NCBI GenBank assembly: GCA_964352985.1
Contig: CAYGUK010000083.1
Location: forward strand, 1-18,212
Length of the DNA stretch: 18,212 bases
Direction of reading: 5' to 3'
DNA from: CAYGUK01 sp964352985
GTDB taxonomy: Bacteria > Pseudomonadota > Gammaproteobacteria > JAHCLG01
Shown here: positions 13,663 through 18,212 of the stretch, piece after piece
How positions within the stretch are numbered: position 1 is the first letter of the stretch
Layout: the number at the start of each line of letters is the position of its first letter
Program-made: the position numbers and the translations under genes
The notes under the pieces: model-generated
The model's input: only the letters and a program-made list of their open reading frames with translations
Databases searched by the model: none
What the model was told of the DNA's origin: nothing

Positions 13663-15099
13663 TTATTTGAGTAACTTATTTAAGGCTGGACGACTGCACC
13701 ACATAATTATTGCGACGATGCCAGTTACGACACCAATCTCCGTAAAAACGTGACTATAAATATGTAAACTACTTAGTGCTGAAAGATGCCCACTGTTTTC
13801 TGGCGCGGTTAACGCACCAACCGAAGCACCCAGCGGACCCGCTAACATATTCGTTAACCACCAAACACCCATGACAAATCCACTTATTTCATTTGGACAT
13901 AATACGGCAACCATTGCAAGGCCTAAACCGGAAATAAGAAGTTCACCAGTAGATTGTAAAAAATAAGTTAACACCATCCATAATGGTGAAGCAAAACCAT
14001 TCATTGCCGTAAACTGTGGTAGGGCTAATACTAAAAATGCACAAGCACTTAAACTCATCCCAATACAAAATTTTGTTACGTGAGTTGAAGGAATACGATA
14101 ATAAAGCCATGCTAAAATGGGTGACATAATAATAATGGTTAACGGATTAAGCGCATAATATTCTGCTGCAGGAATGGTCCAGCCAAAAATATGATTATTG
14201 ATATTATGATAAGCGAAAAAAATAAGTGAGGTGGGCATTTGATTATATAAAACAAAAAATATCACCGCTTGTAAAATTAAAATGAATGCAACTAACATTC
14301 TAGTGCGAGCGATACCATGTAATTTGAATGCAATTTTTAAAAAATAAAAAAATGTAAACCCAACGACAGTATAAACGATCACATTACAAACCGGCGTATT
14401 ATCTAATAATTGAGCAATGATAATAATGCCAAGTATACTTCCTACGATAGTGACAATTAATCGAGAGAGATTGAGCGGCTGTTTTCCAGCATCAGTGTGG
14501 ATATGATTTAAAATTTTAAGATAGAAAATAAAATTAGTTAAACCTAAGGCGAGTCCAATAGCACAAAGCCAAAACGCACAAGACCAACCAAATCTTTGAG
14601 AAATGATAGGGGTGATAGAAATTGATATCATTGATCCAATATTAACGGCCATGTAATAAAGTGTCATGGCGCCATCAATAGCAGAACCACTGTCTCGGTA
14701 CATTTTAGCAATGAGTGAACTGGGATTTGCTTTAAATAAGGCATTGCCGACAATAATTCCTGCTAACGCGTAATAGATGGTATTGTGATTAGCTAGTGCT
14801 AGACCTGCGTAAGATAACATGAGGGTTGTTGCACCGAGAATAATCGTGCGCTTTGCACCTAAATAATAATCACCCAACCAGCCGCCAAGCCAAATAAAAC
14901 CAAAAGTAAAAGCACTAAATGATCCAAAAACGTAAATGCTTTTTGCTTCGCTATAACCAAGTTGTTTAACAAAATAAAGCGCCAGTAACGCTTGTACACC
15001 ATAATAGCCAAAACGTTCCCAAAGTTCGATTGCCCAAATAACCCAAAATGGTTTGTTAAAAGCGGATTGGGAATCTGTCTTAGACTGAATCGTAATCAT
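13663..15099 (-). CDS. Proton-dependent oligopeptide transporter (POT/PTR2 family)
   Basis: The 478-residue MFS protein of the POT family imports di- and tripeptides with protons across the inner membrane. The family signature ExxERFxYYG is exact: Glu25, Glu28, Arg29, Phe30, Tyr32, Tyr33 and Gly34. About 12-14 hydrophobic helices follow, with the MFS loop WLGDYYLGAKRTI after helix 2, and LYYMAVNIGSM, which resembles the PTR2 signature region (GxxxNxG type). C-terminal SGFVMGVWWLTNMLAGPLG also matches. The length is normal. The ribosome binding site before the ATG is weak and a 374-bp spacer separates it from the divergent acetyltransferase gene. Peptide uptake as an amino acid source would suit an amino-acid-using bacterium, but the exact substrate is not readable. 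Confidence 0.92.
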   Translation of the reverse strand: MITIQSKTDSQSAFNKPFWVIWAIELWERFGYYGVQALLALYFVKQLGYSEAKSIYVFGSFSAFTFGFIWLGGWLGDYYLGAKRTIILGATTLMLSYAGLALANHNTIYYALAGIIVGNALFKANPSSLIAKMYRDSGSAIDGAMTLYYMAVNIGSMISISITPIISQRFGWSCAFWLCAIGLALGLTNFIFYLKILNHIHTDAGKQPLNLSRLIVTIVGSILGIIIIAQLLDNTPVCNVIVYTVVGFTFFYFLKIAFKLHGIARTRMLVAFILILQAVIFFVLYNQMPTSLIFFAYHNINNHIFGWTIPAAEYYALNPLTIIIMSPILAWLYYRIPSTHVTKFCIGMSLSACAFLVLALPQFTAMNGFASPLWMVLTYFLQSTGELLISGLGLAMVAVLCPNEISGFVMGVWWLTNMLAGPLGASVGALTAPENSGHLSALSSLHIYSHVFTEIGVVTGIVAIIMWCSRPALNKLLK

Positions 15100-15473
15100 A
15101 AATAAACGGAACCAAATTTAAAATTAAAACAATATTCACACAAGTAATCATAAAAATCAATCATTAGTGCATAGTAATAAATATTCAAATACATTACCCG
15201 GGTTTTTACGTATAACTTAAATTATATAATAGGCACAATATAAATACCATGTGAAAAATTGCCTACTTTTCGGCTAATAATAACGGGTTTTTGGTAATTA
15301 TAGGGCGAAAATTTTTTCTAATTTGATTAACTATATATTCTCTAGGTAGAAAATATCACCTTCCAATTTTAATGTTTTTTTGGGGTGAAAAGGGGCTTTA
15401 AAACAAAAATCTATACAATTAAAATAAATTTTTTATGGTCATATTTAAATAGAAATCATTTATAGGATATCTA
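15100..15473. other. Long AT-rich divergent intergenic region
   Basis: These 374 bases separate the POT gene (minus) from the acetyltransferase gene (plus) and should hold both promoters. I see no gene or tRNA. Visible elements are an 8-bp palindrome ACCCGGGT (15196-15203), the 9-mer CGGGTTTTT twice (15199-15207 and 15284-15292), and a G-rich patch in an otherwise AT-rich stretch (15381-15397). AGGAT at 15464-15468 is the ribosome binding site of the plus-strand gene. No convincing -35/-10 pair could be chosen. Confidence 0.5.
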
Positions 15474-16010
15474 ATGATAGTACTTGAGACACCTCGACTA
15501 AATTTACGAACATGGGACGAGGCAGACATTACACCGTTTACTCAAATTAACCAAGATAAAAAAGTCATGGCCCATTTCCCTGGACTTTGTGATAGAGATA
15601 AATCGGCTTGGTTGATAGGACGATTCTGCCAACATTATTATGAACATGGTTTTACATTTTATGTTTTGGAACTTAAATCCACTCATGAATTTATTGGTTT
15701 TACCGGTATGATGAATGTGATTTTCAATGCGCATTTCACGCCTGCTGTTGAAATAGGTTGGCGATTAGCAAGTTCACATTGGGGGCAAGGTTACGCGCCA
15801 GAAGCAGCAACGGCGGTATTAAACCAAGCGTTTAATGATTTATATTTAAATGAAGTGATCGCCTTTACCGTTCCTGCAAATAAAAATTCTCGACGTGTTA
15901 TGGAAAAAATAAACATGACTTATGATCCTGCTGACGATTTTTTACATCCGAATATTGATCCACAGCATATGTTAGCATCCCATGTTTTATATCGAATCAA
16001 GAAGCCATAA
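15474..16010 (+). CDS. GNAT acetyltransferase, RimJ/RimL-like
   Basis: The 178-residue protein starts with the RimJ/RimL-type LETPRLNLRTWDEADI and holds the acetyl-CoA binding region EIGWRLASSHWGQGYAPEAA (residues 93-112), where the WGQGYA loop contacts the pyrophosphate. The ANKNSRRVMEKINM stretch (about 135-148) is the usual C-terminal GNAT motif. It transfers acetyl from acetyl-CoA to an amine, either a ribosomal or other protein N-terminus or a small molecule; the substrate is not readable. AGGAT 5 bp before the ATG supports the start. It appears monocistronic and overlaps the end of the convergent amine oxidase gene by 14 bp. Confidence 0.88.
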   Translation: MIVLETPRLNLRTWDEADITPFTQINQDKKVMAHFPGLCDRDKSAWLIGRFCQHYYEHGFTFYVLELKSTHEFIGFTGMMNVIFNAHFTPAVEIGWRLASSHWGQGYAPEAATAVLNQAFNDLYLNEVIAFTVPANKNSRRVMEKINMTYDPADDFLHPNIDPQHMLASHVLYRIKKP

Positions 16011-17283
16011 TGTTTAAGGCGGCAGAGATCCCAGATAAATGCGCGCCGTGAACAGTTGATGGAAAAGTTTGATGCGTTGCTTCCCCGGCAAAGAATATTT
16101 TATTGTTAACAGGGCGTGCTAAATCACGATAATAAATACCACGGCCTCCCACTGGAATATAAGAATAAGATCCAAAACTATAAGGATCTTGATGCCAACG
16201 AGTGATTTTAAAATAGCTTGGTTTAGGTATGGATCTTTTGAAAACCTTACTTAATTCCAGGGTAAATTTTTGCAAAATTTCTTCATCGCTTAATTGTTCA
16301 AGCAGAATAGCAAACTGACCATAACTAAAACCTAATAAAGCAGGCGTTTGATAATATTGATCGCAATCTAAAACAAGACACCAGTGCTCATGCATTTGTT
16401 GCCATAATAAAAAACCTTTAAAATCTTGCCAAAATGGCTCGGGAAACTCGATATAAATTTTATTCATTACACCCATATTTAAATGTTTGATCGCATGCAT
16501 TTTATAATGAGGTAAGGTGGGTAGGAATTCAATGACTTGTTTTTTTAAGACGCCAAGAGGCACAGTACAAATAACTTTTTCACATTGAAAACAATTGTCC
16601 TCAGTAAAAACATTAATTAAATTATTGTGATAATCAATTTTTTTGACCTTTTGATTTAACAAGATGTTTATATCGTTTAACATAGGTTGCAATATTTGAT
16701 TGTAACCTTGCGGGAAAATCATTTTATCGCCTAAAGCAGCACTATCTTGATCAAAATAGAGTAATGACATATTCGCTAAATTCGCTGCATATTCACTAGC
16801 AATATCTTTTCGGATGATAAAATAGAGTAATTGTATATCTTCTTCAGAAAGATGATGGTTAGTCACATAATCTTTAATCGCTTCTTCGAGACTGCGATCT
16901 TTTTTATAATAAAATTCTCGGTGATCAAGAAAGTGGTCAAACTCATTATTTAAATGTTTTATTTTTAAATGTTGTTCGTCTGAGAGCGCCTGACTTTCAT
17001 GATTATAAATTGAATAATATTCAAGATCTGTAGAAACTAACTTAATGTTATGTTGTTTTGCTTTTGCATAAATTGGATTGTTGGTGATTCCTTCAATCCA
17101 GGACGCACCTAAGTCAACAATGCCTTTAGGTGTTATTTCGCTCCAAATTCTACCGCCTATTCTATTTCTTGCTTCGAGTATTAAGATATCTTTTGAGGTT
17201 TGTTTTAATTGTGCTGCAGCTGAGATACCCGCAGTGCCAGCACCAATAACGATGACATCATAGCGAGAGTTTTGTTTGTTCAT
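15997..17283 (-). CDS. FAD-dependent amine oxidase (polyamine/monoamine oxidase family)
   Basis: The enzyme oxidises an amine with FAD, giving an aldehyde or imine and H2O2. From the ATG at 17283 it is 428 residues long, with the dinucleotide motif VIVIGAGTAGISAA (Gly14, 16, 19), Glu37 in LILEARNRIGGRIW binding the FAD ribose, and the C-terminal FFAGEATHQTFPSTVHGAHLSG. The frame is open further upstream to an ATG at 17394, but those 37 extra residues precede the FAD motif unusually far and would cover the promoter of the divergent gene, so I prefer 17283. Both starts have weak ribosome binding sites. It has no clear signal peptide, so it is probably cytoplasmic. Polyamine substrates are likely by similarity, not proven. 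Confidence 0.88.
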   Translation of the reverse strand: MNKQNSRYDVIVIGAGTAGISAAAQLKQTSKDILILEARNRIGGRIWSEITPKGIVDLGASWIEGITNNPIYAKAKQHNIKLVSTDLEYYSIYNHESQALSDEQHLKIKHLNNEFDHFLDHREFYYKKDRSLEEAIKDYVTNHHLSEEDIQLLYFIIRKDIASEYAANLANMSLLYFDQDSAALGDKMIFPQGYNQILQPMLNDINILLNQKVKKIDYHNNLINVFTEDNCFQCEKVICTVPLGVLKKQVIEFLPTLPHYKMHAIKHLNMGVMNKIYIEFPEPFWQDFKGFLLWQQMHEHWCLVLDCDQYYQTPALLGFSYGQFAILLEQLSDEEILQKFTLELSKVFKRSIPKPSYFKITRWHQDPYSFGSYSYIPVGGRGIYYRDLARPVNNKIFFAGEATHQTFPSTVHGAHLSGISAALNIMAS

Positions 17284-17356
17284 ATAATACCGTAATGGTA
17301 AAAATTCGATGCGAACATTATCACAGAATCTTATTAGTAGATACGGATTTTTAGGG

Positions 17357-17385
17357 TTGCGGTGATAAAATAATTCTCCTAAAAT
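17357..17385 (+). promoter_or_regulatory. Possible promoter of the secreted-protein gene
   Basis: TTGCGG (17357-17362), a 17-bp spacer and TAAAAT (17380-17385) give a reasonable sigma-70 promoter with a start near 17392 and a leader of about 27 bases. It lies in the divergent spacer next to the amine oxidase gene. Confidence 0.4.
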
Positions 17386-17418
17386 GAAAGTCATTTATAA
17401 CAAGGTGAGTTATCAACC

Positions 17419-17916
17419 ATGAAAAAATCCCTACTCTATGTTCCTTTATTTTTAATGGCTAGTTTGACAACTTCTCCGACATTCGCTTCCAATATTTCTT
17501 CCTGCCAATCAAACTTTGTTTTGCAACATGTTGATTTACACTTTTATGAACATGATTTGGGTAATTTCAATATAAACTTTAGTGATACGATTAATGCGAT
17601 TAGTAAAGACCAACAATCTCACAATTTGGCTATAAATCAATATCCTTATTATAAAAAAACTTGGCAAGGCAATTGTCCTGGTGGCTTACAGGGTGGGGCA
17701 GGTAGCTGTTGGGAATTTACGGTTTATCCTAATCCGAGTAATGATCCTACTGACTTTACACCTGACTTAGAAAAAGCTATTTTACCTTTTACCAGTGGCA
17801 CACCTAATCGTGGCATGGTGAGAATATTAACTAACCATGATGAAACGCAATATAGTTATTCCACAGATCATTACACTTCCTTTTGTGGACCTTATAATTT
17901 CTCTTATGCAAAATAA
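17419..17916 (+). CDS. Small secreted four-cysteine protein of unknown function
   Basis: I do not recognise this 165-residue protein. It has a clear Sec signal peptide: MKK, a hydrophobic core (about 5-17) and a likely cleavage after Ala23 (TFA, then SN). The mature part is about 142 residues with four cysteines (29, 86, 97, 156), enough for two disulfides, a Gly-rich turn (GGLQGGAGSCWEF, 88-100) and many aromatic residues. There is no lipobox and no second membrane helix, so it should be periplasmic or exported. AAGGTGAG at 17402-17409 is the likely ribosome binding site, somewhat far from the ATG. It is transcribed away from the amine oxidase gene and nothing follows it in the window. Confidence 0.72.
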   Translation: MKKSLLYVPLFLMASLTTSPTFASNISSCQSNFVLQHVDLHFYEHDLGNFNINFSDTINAISKDQQSHNLAINQYPYYKKTWQGNCPGGLQGGAGSCWEFTVYPNPSNDPTDFTPDLEKAILPFTSGTPNRGMVRILTNHDETQYSYSTDHYTSFCGPYNFSYAK

Positions 17917-18212
17917 AATTGAATCAAGGCTTAAATCATAGTTTTATGTTTCATGATGATTATAGAAAATAAGTCGAGTAATTATTGAGCTTGCTTGTCA
18001 TTATTCCCTTGAATACTAATATTAATAATAAACATCGTTGTTAAGTTATTTGTTATTACATTTTCTTATTATTTACTAGATTGAAATTCTATTTTTCACA
18101 AATTAGATATTATCTTTTTTTCAAATTAAATATAGTTCAAAAAATAATCAAAGATTTAATTGCAAGATAAAGAGTCTGCTATTAATTTAAATGCTAGTGC
18201 TCTCTATGATAA
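17917..18212. other. AT-rich gene-free stretch at the window end
   Basis: These 296 bases hold no convincing gene on either strand. A weak AATCAT/ATGATT pairing with a long loop lies just after the preceding gene but has no T run, so I do not call it a terminator. An ATG at 18190 opens a frame to the window end that is too short to judge. Confidence 0.5.

Noticed and set aside
15196..15203. ACCCGGGT as part of a mobile-element end or attachment site
   Set aside because: There is no transposase, integrase, tRNA or matching target duplication nearby.
15504..15734. Minus-strand open frame opposite the GNAT gene
   Set aside because: It is antisense to the conserved N-terminal GNAT region with no supporting signals.
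17078..17263. Plus-strand open frame opposite the amine oxidase FAD motif
   Set aside because: It is antisense to the conserved dinucleotide-binding region of the oxidase.
17284..17394. N-terminal extension of the amine oxidase from the ATG at 17394
   Set aside because: It has no ribosome binding site, places 37 extra residues before the FAD motif and would cover the divergent promoter; the ATG at 17283 is preferred, though not proven.
1..18212. CRISPR array, tRNA, rRNA or insertion sequence
   Set aside because: I found no regularly spaced repeats, no tRNA cloverleaf near the intergenic gaps and no transposase motifs.

Overview
The window is AT-rich, densely packed chromosomal DNA from a Gram-negative bacterium. 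A periplasmic c5-type cytochrome, FtsX/LolE-type permeases, a POT peptide carrier, a GadB-type glutamate decarboxylase and FNR-type DNA sites point to a gammaproteobacterium. Low GC with this gene mix would fit a Legionella/Coxiella-like (Legionellales) lineage, but that placement is inference. I see no tRNA, rRNA, CRISPR array, insertion sequence or phage gene.

Region 1 (1-6663, + strand) is a tightly overlapping operon for a cytoplasmic group 3b (NAD(P)-linked 'sulfhydrogenase') [NiFe] hydrogenase. It starts inside hypD and runs through hypE, the iron-sulfur beta subunit (hydB), the flavin diaphorase gamma subunit (hydG), a universal stress protein, the small subunit (hydD), the large subunit (hydA) and the HybD/HycI-type protease that trims the large subunit. 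HypD and HypE build and carry the Fe(CN)2CO ligands. HydA/HydD form the NiFe core, HydB/HydG pass electrons between that core and NAD(P)H, and the protease completes HydA. The other hyp genes would lie upstream, outside the window.

Region 2 (6653-9346, + strand) continues from the protease gene without a gap. It encodes a three-part ABC exporter in the order adaptor, FtsX-type permease, LolD/MacB-type ATPase. The adaptor seems to lack the helical hairpin that would reach a TolC-type channel.

Region 3 (9329-11800) is a divergent pair. A small two-CBS-domain protein on the minus strand faces gadB plus a c5-like cytochrome on the plus strand. The 115-bp spacer holds a perfect FNR/ANR box. Its spacing fits activation of the CBS gene and, since it lies inside the gadB promoter spacer, possible repression of gadB. 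This suggests oxygen-responsive control next to the hydrogenase locus.

Region 4 (11795-18212) is a looser set: an unrecognised minus-strand ORF without a good start, an unrecognised two-helix membrane protein, a YoaK/DUF1275 membrane protein with a hairpin over its ribosome binding site, a POT peptide transporter, a GNAT acetyltransferase, a flavin amine oxidase and a small secreted four-cysteine protein, followed by about 300 bp with no gene.
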